Below the pieces are notes generated by a model. That model did no database searches, was not told where the DNA came from, and worked only from the letters and a program-made list of their open reading frames with translations. A DNA stretch of 60,563 bases from Candidatus Avidehalobacter gallistercoris (GTDB lineage: Bacteria; Bacillota; Dehalobacteriia; UBA4068; UBA4997): assembly GCA_018715045.1 (NCBI GenBank), contig DVMH01000003.1, forward strand, positions 1 to 60,563, in the 5' to 3' direction. Shown here piece by piece: positions 28,880-37,955 of the stretch (position 1 is its first letter; each line of letters starts with the position of its first letter). Position numbers and translations under genes: made by a program.

Positions 28880-31639
28880 ATGGATTACGGAAAGACGCTG
28901 AACCTGCCCGCAACGGATTTTCCTATGCGCGGCAACTTGCCGGAGCGTGAGCCGGAAACTCTGAAGCATTGGCAGGAGATGGACATTTATAACCGTGTGC
29001 AGGAGCATACCAGGGGGCTGGCCAAATTTGTGCTGCACGACGGTCCGCCTTATGCCAACGGCAACATTCACACCGGTCATGTGCTGAACAAGGTTCTGAA
29101 AGACATCATTGTGAAGTATAAGAGCATGTCCGGCTTTGACGCGCCCTATGTGCCGGGCTGGGATACCCACGGTCTGCCTATTGAGCAGCGCGCCATCAAG
29201 GAGCTGGGCATTAACCAGCACAGCGAGGATAAGGCGGCTTTCCGCAGAAAGTGCGAGGAATTTGCCCGTTCGTTTGTGAACACCCAGCGAGAGCAGTTTC
29301 AACGGTTGGGCGTGCGCGGCGATTGGGAGCACCCCTATATCACTTTGCAAAAGGAGTTCGAAGCTGCGCAAATCGGCGCTTTTGGCGAGATGGTAAAAAA
29401 GGGTTACATATACAAGGGAAAGAAGCCCGTTTACTGGTGCGCAGAGTGCGAGACGGCGCTGGCTGAGGCTGAGGTGGAATATGCTGATGTTAAAAGTCCT
29501 GCCATCTATGTGAAATTTCCTCTGCTTGATGGCAAGGGGATACTTGCAGACGATGTTTCGTTTGTGATTTGGACAACCACCCCATGGACTATACCCGCCA
29601 ACCTGGCGATTTGTATTCACGCGGACTATGTCTATGCCGTGGCTCTGGTGAACGGTCAGAAGCTGGTAATGGCGAAAGAACTGCTGGAAAGCGTAGCCAA
29701 AGATATCGGCGCGACGGATGTGCAGATTTTGCAGGAGTTTAAAGGACGTGAGCTGGAGGGCATAACCTGCCGTCACCCGCTGATCGACCGTCCTTCCGTG
29801 GTCATTTTGGGTGACCATGTGACGCTGGATGCTGGCTGCGGCTGTGTACACACTGCGCCGGGGCATGGCGTTGAGGACTTTGAGGTTGGTCAGCGTTACG
29901 GGTTGGATATCCTCTCCCCGGTAGACGATACCGGCCACTTCACCGGCGAGGCGGGCAAATATGCCGGACTGGATCTGGACGAGGGCGGAAAACAGGTCGT
30001 TAAAGATTTGGAAGCCGCAGGGGCGCTGCTGAAACTGCAATGGATTACTCATGCTTACCCGCATTGCTGGCGCTGCAAAAAGCCCATCATTTTCCGCGCT
30101 ACAGAGCAATGGTTCTGCTCGATTGAGGGGTTCCGCGAACAGGCGCTGGCTGAAATTGATAAAACGCAGTTTATCCCCGCTTGGGGGCATGACCGTATTT
30201 ATAATATGGTGAAAGACCGCAGCGATTGGTGCATTTCCCGACAGCGCACCTGGGGCGTGCCAATACCGATTTTTTACTGCGAGGAATGCGGCAGGGAGAT
30301 CGTGAACGACGAAACCATCAAGCATATACAGACACTGTTTGCTGAGCATGGCTCCAATGTCTGGTTTGAGCGTGACGCCGGGGAGCTGATTCCCGAGGGC
30401 CTCACTTGCGAGTGCGGCTGCCGCAATTTCCGCAAAGAAACGGACATTATGGACGTTTGGTTTGACAGTGGCAGCAGTCACTTAGCCGTGCTGGAGAAGC
30501 GGCCAGAGCTGACTTGGCCGGCTGATCTCTATCTGGAAGGCTCCGATCAGCACCGCGGATGGTTTAATTCCTCGCTGAATATCGGCGTGGCCTGCAAGGG
30601 TCATGCGCCGTATAAGGCCGTTTTGACGCACGGCTTTTTAGTGGATGAAAAAGGCGTAAAGATGAGCAAGTCGCAGGGCAACGCTCTCGATCCTCTGGAG
30701 ATTATCAACAAAATGGGCGCGGACGTGCTGCGGTTGTGGGTCAGCTCTGCTGATTACCGTTCAGATATGGCAATCAACAAGAAAATTTTGCAGCAGGTCA
30801 GCGAAACATATCGAAAAATCCGTAACACGGCTCGTTTTCTGCTTTCCAATCTGAATGATTTTGACCCGGCTAAGGATGCGCTGCCTTATGAACGTCTGCG
30901 TGAGGTTGACCGCTGGCAGTTGCATCGCCTGCAAAAGCTGATCGAGCAGGTGCGCGCCGCTTATGACGCATATGAGTTCCATGTGGTGCATCATGCCATT
31001 CACCGCTTTTGCGTGGTGGAAATGAGCAACCTTTATCTGGATATTACCAAGGATACGCTGTATTCCGAGTTGCCGGACGATCCAAGGCGCCGTTCGGTGC
31101 AAACGGTGATGTATCAGATCCTTGACGCGCTGGTACGGCTGCTCACGCCGATTCTTGCGTTTACATCTGAGGAAATTTTCCACTATATGCCTAAGCTGGG
31201 CAAAGCGCCGGAGAGTGTGCAGCTGCTGTCTATGCCGGAGGTTAACCCGTCGTATCTGGACGATAAGCTTGATGAAAAATGGCAAAAGCTGACTGCTGTG
31301 AAAGAGCAGGTGGCGGGTGAGCTGGAGCTGGCGCGTAAAGCTAAAAGCATTGGCCATTCGCTGGACGCGGCGGTGACGCTTGTGGCCGGCGGTGAGACAT
31401 ATCAACTGCTGGCGGCGGCTAAAGATGAATTGGCGCATCTTTTCATTGTTTCGCAGTGTCGGGTGCTTGAGGACGCGGCGGCAGAAGGTATCAAGGTGAG
31501 CGTCGAGCCGGCCAGGGGCATCAAATGCGCACGTTGCTGGATATACAGCGAGCATATCGGTCATGACAGCGAACACGCTGAGGTTTGTCCGCGTTGTGCG
31601 GAAGTTCTCTCACAATTGCCGGAGTGTCCGGAGGCTTAA
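28880..31639 (+). CDS. ileS: Isoleucyl-tRNA synthetase
   Basis: Charges tRNA-Ile. The 919-residue length, the class I motif '[18 protein letters not shown]' (the HIGH motif, about 57-70), the CP1 editing domain ('[14 protein letters not shown]'), KMSKSQGN (about residue 594) and the C-terminal zinc finger CARCWIYSE...CPRC (about 883-907) are all present. This is the bacterial-type IleRS. AGTGAGGAG precedes ATG 28880. No T-box leader is seen, which is unusual for the phylum but not rare. Confidence 0.98.
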   Translation: MDYGKTLNLPATDFPMRGNLPEREPETLKHWQEMDIYNRVQEHTRGLAKFVLHDGPPYANGNIHTGHVLNKVLKDIIVKYKSMSGFDAPYVPGWDTHGLPIEQRAIKELGINQHSEDKAAFRRKCEEFARSFVNTQREQFQRLGVRGDWEHPYITLQKEFEAAQIGAFGEMVKKGYIYKGKKPVYWCAECETALAEAEVEYADVKSPAIYVKFPLLDGKGILADDVSFVIWTTTPWTIPANLAICIHADYVYAVALVNGQKLVMAKELLESVAKDIGATDVQILQEFKGRELEGITCRHPLIDRPSVVILGDHVTLDAGCGCVHTAPGHGVEDFEVGQRYGLDILSPVDDTGHFTGEAGKYAGLDLDEGGKQVVKDLEAAGALLKLQWITHAYPHCWRCKKPIIFRATEQWFCSIEGFREQALAEIDKTQFIPAWGHDRIYNMVKDRSDWCISRQRTWGVPIPIFYCEECGREIVNDETIKHIQTLFAEHGSNVWFERDAGELIPEGLTCECGCRNFRKETDIMDVWFDSGSSHLAVLEKRPELTWPADLYLEGSDQHRGWFNSSLNIGVACKGHAPYKAVLTHGFLVDEKGVKMSKSQGNALDPLEIINKMGADVLRLWVSSADYRSDMAINKKILQQVSETYRKIRNTARFLLSNLNDFDPAKDALPYERLREVDRWQLHRLQKLIEQVRAAYDAYEFHVVHHAIHRFCVVEMSNLYLDITKDTLYSELPDDPRRRSVQTVMYQILDALVRLLTPILAFTSEEIFHYMPKLGKAPESVQLLSMPEVNPSYLDDKLDEKWQKLTAVKEQVAGELELARKAKSIGHSLDAAVTLVAGGETYQLLAAAKDELAHLFIVSQCRVLEDAAAEGIKVSVEPARGIKCARCWIYSEHIGHDSEHAEVCPRCAEVLSQLPECPEA

Positions 31640-31705
31640 ATTTCGCTTATAAACTTTGGGTTTATATAAGATAGAGTTAGTGTTTTTTTGAGGAGGCTAT
31701 GTTGA

Positions 31706-32710
31706 ATGTTGACGGATTTTGCTTTTCCTGACGTGCAAATGTTACAAAGCTTCGTGGGCAAGGATATCCTTGGCGCACCGCAGTTCAGCAAGGCGGAGAT
31801 GGAAGCAGTGCTGGGCGTAGCCGCGTTCTATGAGAAGGCTCTCAGCGAGGGCAAGCGGCTTTGGGATATGGACGGCAAGGTTATGGCGGCTTTGTTTTTC
31901 GAGCCTTCTACCCGCACCCGTCTTTCCTTTGAGACGGCTATGCACCGGTTGGGCGGTCGGGTTATCACGCTGGCTGAATCGCCGGATAACCAGATAAGCT
32001 CCACCTCTAAGGGCGAGACGGTGCATGATACTATTAAAATGGTGAATAATTATGCCGACGTTATCGTGATACGCAGCCCCCGCACTGGTGACGCGCAGGT
32101 TGCGGCGGCGGCAGCCAACCATCCAGTAATTAACGCGGGCGATGGTTTTGGCCAGCACCCCAGCCAGGCACTGCTGGATATGTATACTATCGTTAAGGAA
32201 AAGGGCAATCCCGAGGGGCTGACGGTAGCGTTGATTGGCGATCTGAAATACGGCCGCACGGTACATTCGCTGGTGGAATTCCTGAAGTATTACAAATGCA
32301 GGTTGATACTGGCCAGCCCGGAGCAACTGGCTATGCCGGCGGATATTGTGCAGAAAATGCAGACGGCGGGTATCGAGGTGGAATTGCGCGAGGGCATTGA
32401 CGCGGCGGTTAAGGACGCTGACATTATCTATATGACGCGGGTGCAGAAAGAACGTTTTATGGACTTGTCAGAGTACGAGGCGGTCAAGAATATGTACCTG
32501 ATGACGGGCGAGACAGTGCGGCATTTCAAGCCGGGGGCGATCATCATGCACGCCCTGCCGCGCGTCAACGAGATTGCGCTGGAGGTGGACGATTACCCTG
32601 GCGCGGCCTACTTCCGGCAGGCAGGAAACGGCCTGTTCGTGCGGATGGCTCTTTTGGCGATGACCTGCGGCCAGGTGAAGGGCAGTTTTAAGCCCGCCTG
32701 GGCGGAATAA
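31706..32710 (+). CDS. pyrB: Aspartate carbamoyltransferase catalytic subunit
   Basis: Condenses carbamoyl phosphate and aspartate in pyrimidine synthesis. The carbamoyl-phosphate loop 'FFEPSTRTRLSFETAM' (about 63-78), 'DGFGQHPSQALLDMYT' and 'MHALPRVNEIALEVD' are conserved. The length of 334 is slightly above the family norm. AGGAGG at 31691-31696 sits 9 nt before ATG 31706; an out-of-frame ATG at 31699 opens an 11-codon ORF that overlaps the pyrB start. No other pyr gene lies nearby, and no PyrR attenuator was recognised. Confidence 0.96.
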   Translation: MLTDFAFPDVQMLQSFVGKDILGAPQFSKAEMEAVLGVAAFYEKALSEGKRLWDMDGKVMAALFFEPSTRTRLSFETAMHRLGGRVITLAESPDNQISSTSKGETVHDTIKMVNNYADVIVIRSPRTGDAQVAAAAANHPVINAGDGFGQHPSQALLDMYTIVKEKGNPEGLTVALIGDLKYGRTVHSLVEFLKYYKCRLILASPEQLAMPADIVQKMQTAGIEVELREGIDAAVKDADIIYMTRVQKERFMDLSEYEAVKNMYLMTGETVRHFKPGAIIMHALPRVNEIALEVDDYPGAAYFRQAGNGLFVRMALLAMTCGQVKGSFKPAWAE

Positions 32711-32807
32711 AAAAGCCAGACAATTCTTTTTTCAGGGTAGCGCCGCATAATAAAAATAGAAAGGTTTTATCCGTAAACGGTTAGCCCTGCTTCAGTTTTT
32801 CAAAAAG

Positions 32808-32848
32808 AAATAACCGCAAATCCTGAGTTGATAGGCGGTTATTTTTTT
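32808..32848 (+). terminator. Terminator downstream of pyrB
   Basis: Stem AAATAACCGC (32808-32817) with GCGGTTATTT (32835-32844), then TTTT. It is 98 bp after the pyrB stop; the intervening region holds no gene. Confidence 0.85.
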
Positions 32849-32932
32849 GTCTATTGTGTAAAAAAATGTCAATGCCTGAAAAATTACTGGAGAAAATGCC
32901 AAAATTCCCTCATAAATTAGTCAATTCACGGC

Positions 32933-33268
32933 TTAGCCGCGCTTAAATTTAACGATGGCGGCCAGCAGCTGTAGCAGTTCGCGTTGTTCCTGCTCAGTGC
33001 AGGCCTGAAGGAGCTGATAAATCTCATCCGCCGGAGCAGGTTGATTGGCCGCTCCCGGCAGATGGGCAAAAAGCGTCGCTGGGTCGGCGTTCAATGCCCG
33101 TGTCAGCTTGCAGACGCTTTCGACCGTGGCGTTCTTCTCGCCGCGCTCCAGTTGGCCGACATAAGTGGCGTGAACATCTGCACGTTCCGCCAGCTTTTCC
33201 TGCGTCAGCCCTGCCGATAGCCGCAGCGCCCGCAGGCGCTCGCCCAGTTCCTTGGTGATTTGTGACAT
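32933..33268 (-). CDS. XRE-family helix-turn-helix regulator, 111 aa
   Basis: Residues 8-62 form a Cro/CI-type HTH: 'LRALRLSAGLTQEKLAERAD' then VHATYVGQLERGEKNATVES and VCKLTRALNADPATLF. A Pro/Ala linker is followed by a short helical C-terminus (QLLQACTEQEQRELLQLLAA), possibly a dimerisation segment. GGGAGGTGG precedes ATG 33268. Three phased direct repeats lie just upstream (33289-33360), suggesting autoregulation. Targets are unknown; the adjacent superoxide dismutase-like gene on the same strand is a candidate. Confidence 0.85.
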   Translation of the reverse strand: MSQITKELGERLRALRLSAGLTQEKLAERADVHATYVGQLERGEKNATVESVCKLTRALNADPATLFAHLPGAANQPAPADEIYQLLQACTEQEQRELLQLLAAIVKFKRG

Positions 33269-33288
33269 TGCACCACCTCCCTTGCTTC

Positions 33289-33360
33289 TATACTACAAAT
33301 ATTATTACTGACAATAAATATACTATTGATTTTTATTACCGCCTGATATATACTAAAGAT
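33289..33360 (-). promoter_or_regulatory. Three 30-bp-phased direct repeats upstream of the XRE gene
   Basis: TATACTAnnnAT occurs at 33289-33300, 33319-33330 and 33349-33360, each start exactly 30 bp (about three helical turns) after the last. The third and second copies share more bases (ATATACTAnnGAT). An inverted version, TATAGTA, lies at 33385-33391. This is the expected layout of cooperative operators, most simply for the XRE protein itself, since the array covers its promoter region. Confidence 0.6.
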
Positions 33361-33426
33361 ATTATTTGCCGTAATTTTATAGCTTATAGTATTAAAGTAT
33401 AGTTGCGTGGGCACGGCAAATAAGCA

Positions 33427-33450
33427 GAAGCGGGGTGTCTGCCCCGCTTC
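33427..33450 (-). terminator. Hairpin terminator after the superoxide dismutase gene
   Basis: GAAGCGGGG (33427-33435) and CCCCGCTTC (33442-33450) form a 9-bp stem, 20 bp past the stop of the minus-strand gene. The following T-tract on the minus strand is weak (TGCTTATTTG). Confidence 0.6.
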
Positions 33451-33469
33451 CTTTCTTGTGGCTGGTTTT

Positions 33470-33910
33470 TCAGACGGCGCGGATAACGCCGCAGGCGATT
33501 TTTGCTCCGGAGTTGCCTGCGGGTTGGCTGGTAAAATCGTCTACCCCGGCATGGACGATAACGGTGCGCCCCAGCACTTCTTCGGGCGTAAAGCGGTCAG
33601 TCAGCACGGCCAGCAGCGCATGGCCGTGTGCGGCAAACAGGGGCGGCAGATCGCCTGCGTGATAAGGATGCGGCTGGCCGGTTGGGTTGAAATGCCCGTC
33701 GCTTTCGCTAAACTCTTCACCTTCGCAGCTTTTCCCTGCGTGGACGTGCAGGGCAAAAACGCCGTCCTCCGCCGGCAGGTTATAGACGTCGGCTACTACC
33801 AACGTGCCGCCGCTGGTTTGGTAAAATTTGACGTCGCCGCAAAGTTCCGTGTTGGCCGGGCCGCCCGCCAGACAAGCCACGGCAATCAATCGTTCAGTTG
33901 GAATATACAT
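33470..33910 (-). CDS. Cu/Zn superoxide dismutase family protein, cytosolic form
   Basis: The 146-residue protein keeps all metal and disulfide residues of SodC: HVH in FALHVHAGKSC (Cu ligands and one disulfide Cys), 'SDGHFNPTGQPHPYHAGDLP' (bridging His, Zn His pair and Zn Asp), VIVHAGVDDFTSQPAG (Cu His) and the second disulfide Cys in KIACGVI. There is no signal peptide (MYIPTERLIAVACLAGG), so it would be cytosolic, unlike most SodC. The frame stays open upstream, but only ATG 33910 has a GAGGTGAT site. It reads toward the XRE gene on the same strand. Confidence 0.88.
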   Translation of the reverse strand: MYIPTERLIAVACLAGGPANTELCGDVKFYQTSGGTLVVADVYNLPAEDGVFALHVHAGKSCEGEEFSESDGHFNPTGQPHPYHAGDLPPLFAAHGHALLAVLTDRFTPEEVLGRTVIVHAGVDDFTSQPAGNSGAKIACGVIRAV

Positions 33911-34021
33911 AATATCACCTCGGCTTAATATATGCGTCGGGTTGGCAGGGGTGTTGCAAAAGCGGCGGAAAAAGTGTAAAATTAAAGAAACTGTCAAATG
34001 TAATTTAACGGAGGGCTCAAA

Positions 34022-34717
34022 ATGATTGCAGTGTTGGCCGCAATGACAGAGGAATTGGCGCCTCTTTGCGGAGAACTGGCTTATACGAAAGTTTATGCTA
34101 ACAAAGTGGTGTGCGTACAGCAGACGGAGGGTGACAGGCCCCTGCTGCTGGTACAGACGGGTATCGGCAAGGCTAACGCGGCGGCGGCGGCGGCCATTGT
34201 GATTGAGCGTTTTCACCCGCGCGCGCTGATCAATATCGGCTCGGCGGGCGGCTTTGCGCCCCACGTTAAGGTAGGCGATGTGGTTGTCGGTACCGAGACG
34301 CTTTATAGTGACGTGGACGCAACCTGCTTTAATTACCAGCTTGGTCAGGTGCCGCAGATGCCGCCCGCTTATCCAGGAGACGAAAATCTTTTAGCGGCGG
34401 CGCGGCGGTTGGCGGCGGAGGAGGAATTTGCCAGCCGGGTAGCTTTTGGACCGATTTTGACCGCCGATTCATTTATGAGCGACCCAGCGCGGGTATCTGT
34501 AATAAGGGCGGATTTCCCACAGGCGTTTGCTTCCGACATGGAGGGAGCGGCCATTGCTGAGGCGGCTTATCAATGCGGTGTGCCGTTTCTGAATGTGCGT
34601 TCAATATCGGACATTGCCGGGCAGAAGGCGGCAGAGAGTTTTGATGAGAATCTCGATTTGGCAGCTATGCGGGCGGCCAGCTTCTTTCGGCGGCTGGCGG
34701 CGGCAATTTACGCTTGA
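34022..34717 (+). CDS. mtnN: 5'-methylthioadenosine/S-adenosylhomocysteine nucleosidase
   Basis: Hydrolyses MTA, SAH and 5'-deoxyadenosine, the last a by-product of radical-SAM enzymes such as NrdG. 'LVQTGIGKANAAAAAAIVIE' and 'NIGSAGGFAPHVKVGDVVVG' (phosphate/ribose loop), TADSFM and DMEGAAIAEAAYQCGVP (catalytic/ribose-binding Glu) and the C-terminal 'RSISDIAG' Asp region are present. The length of 231 is normal. GGAGGG precedes ATG 34022. Its stop overlaps the promoter of the rib operon. Confidence 0.95.
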   Translation: MIAVLAAMTEELAPLCGELAYTKVYANKVVCVQQTEGDRPLLLVQTGIGKANAAAAAAIVIERFHPRALINIGSAGGFAPHVKVGDVVVGTETLYSDVDATCFNYQLGQVPQMPPAYPGDENLLAAARRLAAEEEFASRVAFGPILTADSFMSDPARVSVIRADFPQAFASDMEGAAIAEAAYQCGVPFLNVRSISDIAGQKAAESFDENLDLAAMRAASFFRRLAAAIYA

Positions 34718-34742
34718 CAGCCGGAAAAATTCGGTTTATACT
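34714..34742 (+). promoter_or_regulatory. Promoter of the rib operon
   Basis: TTGACA (34714-34719), a 17-bp spacer and TATACT (34737-34742) give a near-consensus promoter overlapping the mtnN stop. Transcription would start about 10 bp before the FMN aptamer. Confidence 0.88.
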
Positions 34743-34758
34743 CTATACAGTTGCATAA

Positions 34759-34866
34759 CGTCTTCAGGGCAGGGTGAAATTCCTGACCGGTGGTATAGCC
34801 CACGAGCCGCAAGGCATGATTCGGTGAAACTCCGAAGCCGACAGTATAGTCTGGATGGAAGAAGGC
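34759..34866 (+). ncRNA. FMN riboswitch (RFN element)
   Basis: The conserved blocks appear in order: TCTTCAGGGCAGGGTGAAAT near 34761, TCCTGACCGGTGGTA, CCCACGAGCCG, the variable arm, GATTCGGTGAAACTCCGAAG, CCGACAGTATAGTCTGGATG and the closing GAAGAAGG. It is a textbook RFN element lying 98 bp ahead of ribD. The following terminator (34920-34947) makes this a transcription OFF-switch when FMN binds. Confidence 0.97.
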
Positions 34867-34919
34867 GGACGAAGCAGATGGTTTGGCATTTTGCCGCCTT
34901 TCTGTTTACGTATCTTCTG

Positions 34920-34947
34920 CCCCGAGGCGTTGGCCTTGGGGTTTTTT
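34920..34947 (+). terminator. Expression-platform terminator of the FMN riboswitch
   Basis: CCCCGAGGC (34920-34928) pairs with GCCTTGGGG (34933-34941, one G-U pair) and is followed by T6. A competing antiterminator could form with the AGGCGG at 34863-34868. Confidence 0.85.
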
Positions 34948-34964
34948 GATTGGAGGCGTAACTG

Positions 34965-36080
34965 TTGACAAGCATGGACGAATTTTATATGCGTCGGGCG
35001 TTGGAGCTGGCCAAGCGGGGAGCAGGGGCGGTTTCTCCCAACCCGATGGTCGGCGCGGTGATTGTACGCGATGGGCGGATTATCGGCGAGGGCTGGCATC
35101 AACGCTTTGGCGAGGCGCACGCGGAGCGTAACGCTTTGGCTGCCTGCACCGAAGACCCTGCCGGGGCGACGATGTATGTGACGCTGGAGCCATGCTGCCA
35201 TTACGGCCATCAGCCTCCCTGTGTGGAGGCGGTTATTGCGGCGAAAATCAGCCGCGTAGTGGTGGGATGCGGTGACCCTAACCCCAGAGTGGCGGGGCGT
35301 GGCGTACAAATATTGCGTGATGCGGGAATTTACGTCGCCGAAAACGTGTTGGCAGCGGAATGTCAAGCGCTGAATCGTGTATTTATGCATTATATCAGCC
35401 GCGGTATGCCTTACGTCACATTGAAATATGCAATGTCGCTGGACGGCAAAATTGCCGCCTGTACCGGCGAATCCAAGTGGATAACCGGAGATGCGGCGCG
35501 CAGGCACGTGCAGCAGGAGCGCGCACGCAACAAAGCTATCATGGTGGGGCGCGGCACGGTGCAGGCGGATGATCCGCGGCTGACCTGCCGTATTCCCGGC
35601 AAACCCTCGCCTCTCAGGGTCATCTGTGACACCAACCTTAGCATACCGCTTGCCGCCAACGTGGTGCGCACGGCGCCCGAGACGCCTACTGTGCTTGTAA
35701 CCTGCTGCTATGATGAAGCGAAAATCGCGGCCTATCAGGCGGCGGGCTGCCAGGTGTGGCAGCTTCCGCCAGGCGCGGACGGTCACCCTGATTTGGCTGT
35801 GTTAATGCAGAAGCTGGCGGCGGCGGAGATCGATTCTTTGCTGTTGGAGGGCGGCGCGGAGCTGGCGTGGTCAATGCTTAAGGTTGGGCTGGTGCAGAGG
35901 GTGCAGGCATATATCGCTCCGTTGCTGCTGGCGGGCCGCACTGCTAAAAGCCCGCTTGGCGGCGAGGGTTTTCCCTCACCTGCGGCGGGAGTGCGTTTGC
36001 AAAACCCCGTTATCAGCCAGATTGGCGATGACTTTTTGATAGAAGCGGAGGTGGCTGGCAATGTTCACCGGGATAATTGA
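34965..36080 (+). CDS. ribD: Bifunctional diaminohydroxyphosphoribosylaminopyrimidine deaminase / 5-amino-6-(5-phosphoribosylamino)uracil reductase
   Basis: Catalyses the second and third steps of riboflavin synthesis. The N-terminal deaminase has the zinc site HAE (in GEAHAERNALAAC) and PCCHYGHQPPC (about 75-85). The C-terminal reductase starts with 'VTLKYAMSLDGKIAACTGES' and ends with LLLEGGAELAWSML. The length is 371. I chose TTG 34965, since GGAGG (34952-34956) is 8 nt upstream, while the next in-frame ATG (34974) is 17 nt away. It overlaps ribE by 20 bp. Confidence 0.96.
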   Translation: MTSMDEFYMRRALELAKRGAGAVSPNPMVGAVIVRDGRIIGEGWHQRFGEAHAERNALAACTEDPAGATMYVTLEPCCHYGHQPPCVEAVIAAKISRVVVGCGDPNPRVAGRGVQILRDAGIYVAENVLAAECQALNRVFMHYISRGMPYVTLKYAMSLDGKIAACTGESKWITGDAARRHVQQERARNKAIMVGRGTVQADDPRLTCRIPGKPSPLRVICDTNLSIPLAANVVRTAPETPTVLVTCCYDEAKIAAYQAAGCQVWQLPPGADGHPDLAVLMQKLAAAEIDSLLLEGGAELAWSMLKVGLVQRVQAYIAPLLLAGRTAKSPLGGEGFPSPAAGVRLQNPVISQIGDDFLIEAEVAGNVHRDN

Positions 36081-36702
36081 GGAGGTTGGCATAGTGCGGG
36101 CGGTGCGCCACGGGGCGCGTTCTGCCGTTTTACAAATCTCGGCGCAGGTGATTACGGCGGATCTGAATATTGGCGATAGCGTGGCCGTAAACGGCGTCTG
36201 TTTGACGGTGACGCAGCTTTCACCGGCTGGGTTTACTGTCGATGTGATGCCGGAAACGTTATCACGCAGCAATTTGAGCGTACTTGTTTCTGGCAGCCGG
36301 GTCAATCTGGAAAGGGCGCTTCCCGCAGGCGGGCGTTTTGGCGGGCATATCGTTTCCGGCCATATTGATGGCGTGGGGCGTGTGAAGGCCTTGCGGCGGG
36401 ATGATAACGCGCTGTGGTATGAAATATCCGCTGCGCCGGAGCTGCTGCGCTACATTGTGGAGAAAGGCTCAGTTGCCGTAGACGGTATCAGTCTGACGGT
36501 GGCGTGGGTAACATCATCAAGTTTTGCGGTTTCGGTGATACCGCATACAGCGGCGGTAACGGTGTTGACCGAACGTCGGGTGGGCGACGGCGTGAACCTG
36601 GAATGTGATATCATTGCCAAATATGTGGAGAAGCTGGTGGCTCCGGCAAAAACGTCACAAGTGAGTCTGACGCGGGAGTTTCTGCTGGAGAACGGCTTTT
36701 AA
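36061..36702 (+). CDS. ribE: Riboflavin synthase alpha subunit
   Basis: Dismutates two molecules of 6,7-dimethyl-8-ribityllumazine to riboflavin. The two Lum-binding repeats are clear: MFTGIIEEVG...NGVCLTV and 'GGHIVSGHIDGVGRVKALRR'...DGISLTVAWV. 'SVIPHTAAVTVLTERRVGDG' closes the second barrel. The length is 213. The ATG overlaps the ribD end, indicating coupled translation. Confidence 0.97.
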   Translation: MFTGIIEEVGIVRAVRHGARSAVLQISAQVITADLNIGDSVAVNGVCLTVTQLSPAGFTVDVMPETLSRSNLSVLVSGSRVNLERALPAGGRFGGHIVSGHIDGVGRVKALRRDDNALWYEISAAPELLRYIVEKGSVAVDGISLTVAWVTSSSFAVSVIPHTAAVTVLTERRVGDGVNLECDIIAKYVEKLVAPAKTSQVSLTREFLLENGF

Positions 36703-36731
36703 TATAGTAAAAAATGCAATAGGAGGGCAAT

Positions 36732-37937
36732 ATGATGCATATTGCTTATAACACGATTGAGGAAGCGCTTGTCGCATTGCAAAACGGCGAGCTGATTCTG
36801 GTTACAGACGACCCGGAGCGCGAAAATGAGGGTGATCTTATTTGTGCGGCACAGTTTGCCACCACCGAAAACGTTAATTTTATGGCGGCGGAGGGGCGCG
36901 GGCTGATTTGTATGCCTGTTTCTGCGGCGGAGGCTGAACGCCTTGGGTTGCCGCAGATGGTGGAGCGTAACACCGATAACCATGAAACGGCGTTTACCGT
37001 TTCCATTGATCATATTGAGACGAGCACTGGCATTTCGGCAGTGGAAAGGGGGCTGACGGCACGTAAATGCGCTGATCCCGCAAGCCGTCCAGAGGATTTT
37101 CGCCGCCCTGGGCATATGTTTCCGCTGGTGGCAAGAACTGGCGGCGTGTTGGAACGTGCCGGGCATACCGAAGCTACGGTAGATTTATTGCGGCTGGCGG
37201 GGCTCACACAGTGCGGTCTCTGCTGCGAGGTGATGCGGGCGGACGGCGAAATGATGCGTTCTCCGGAGTTGGCTGAGCTGGCTAAACAGTATGGTTTGAA
37301 GTTTATCACTATACACGATCTGCAAAATTACCTAAAAAGGCACGATGTGCTGGTAGAGCGGGTGGCGCGTGCGCATATGCCGACCAAATACGGCGATTTT
37401 GTAGCCTACGGCTATGTTAACCGCCTGAACGGAGAGCATCATGTGGCGCTTGTGAAAGGAGACATCGGCGACGGACAGAATTTGCTCTGCCGGGTACATT
37501 CCGAGTGCCTGACAGGCGACACGTTTGGATCGTTGCGCTGCGACTGCGGTCAGCAGTTTGCAGCCGCGATGACGCAAATTGAGCGTGAGGGACGCGGTGT
37601 GCTTTTGTATATGCGGCAGGAGGGACGCGGTATCGGTCTGATCAACAAGCTGAAAGCATATGAGCTGCAGGAGCAGGGGCTGGACACTGTGGCTGCCAAT
37701 CTGGCGTTGGGTTTTCGTCCTGACCAGCGGGAATATTACATTGGGGCGCAAATACTCAGAGACCTGGGCGTCAGAACCATGCGGCTTCTGACCAACAATC
37801 CTGATAAAGTGTATCAGCTGGCTGATTTCGGGCTGGAGATATTGTCGCGCGTGCCGCTGCAAATGCAGGCTACCGATTATGATAAGAAGTATCTGGAAAC
37901 TAAACGTGATAAAATGGGCCATATTTTGGACTATTAA
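36732..37937 (+). CDS. ribBA: Bifunctional 3,4-dihydroxy-2-butanone-4-phosphate synthase / GTP cyclohydrolase II
   Basis: Supplies both precursors of the riboflavin ring. The N-terminal DHBP synthase shows 'VTDDPERENEGDLICAAQ' and GHTEATVDLLRLAG; the C-terminal GTP cyclohydrolase II shows VRVHSECLTGD-type 'RVHSECLTGDTFGSLRCDCG' (zinc Cys residues) and 'RQEGRGIGLINKLKAYELQE'. The length of 401 is typical. ATG 36732 and 36735 are adjacent; AGGAGG (36721-36726) fits either. Confidence 0.97.
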   Translation: MMHIAYNTIEEALVALQNGELILVTDDPERENEGDLICAAQFATTENVNFMAAEGRGLICMPVSAAEAERLGLPQMVERNTDNHETAFTVSIDHIETSTGISAVERGLTARKCADPASRPEDFRRPGHMFPLVARTGGVLERAGHTEATVDLLRLAGLTQCGLCCEVMRADGEMMRSPELAELAKQYGLKFITIHDLQNYLKRHDVLVERVARAHMPTKYGDFVAYGYVNRLNGEHHVALVKGDIGDGQNLLCRVHSECLTGDTFGSLRCDCGQQFAAAMTQIEREGRGVLLYMRQEGRGIGLINKLKAYELQEQGLDTVAANLALGFRPDQREYYIGAQILRDLGVRTMRLLTNNPDKVYQLADFGLEILSRVPLQMQATDYDKKYLETKRDKMGHILDY

Positions 37938-37955
37938 AGATAAGGAGGATTTAAT

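Noticed and set aside
28823-30481. 552-codon minus-strand open frame opposite ileS
   Set aside because: It lies entirely antisense to the clearly conserved ileS in GC-rich DNA with few stops, has no ribosome site and its sequence is like no protein family.
31699-31731. 11-codon leader peptide overlapping pyrB
   Set aside because: The ATG at 31699 is only 2 nt from the AGGAGG, which is better placed for pyrB itself; there is no codon pattern or terminator that would support attenuation.
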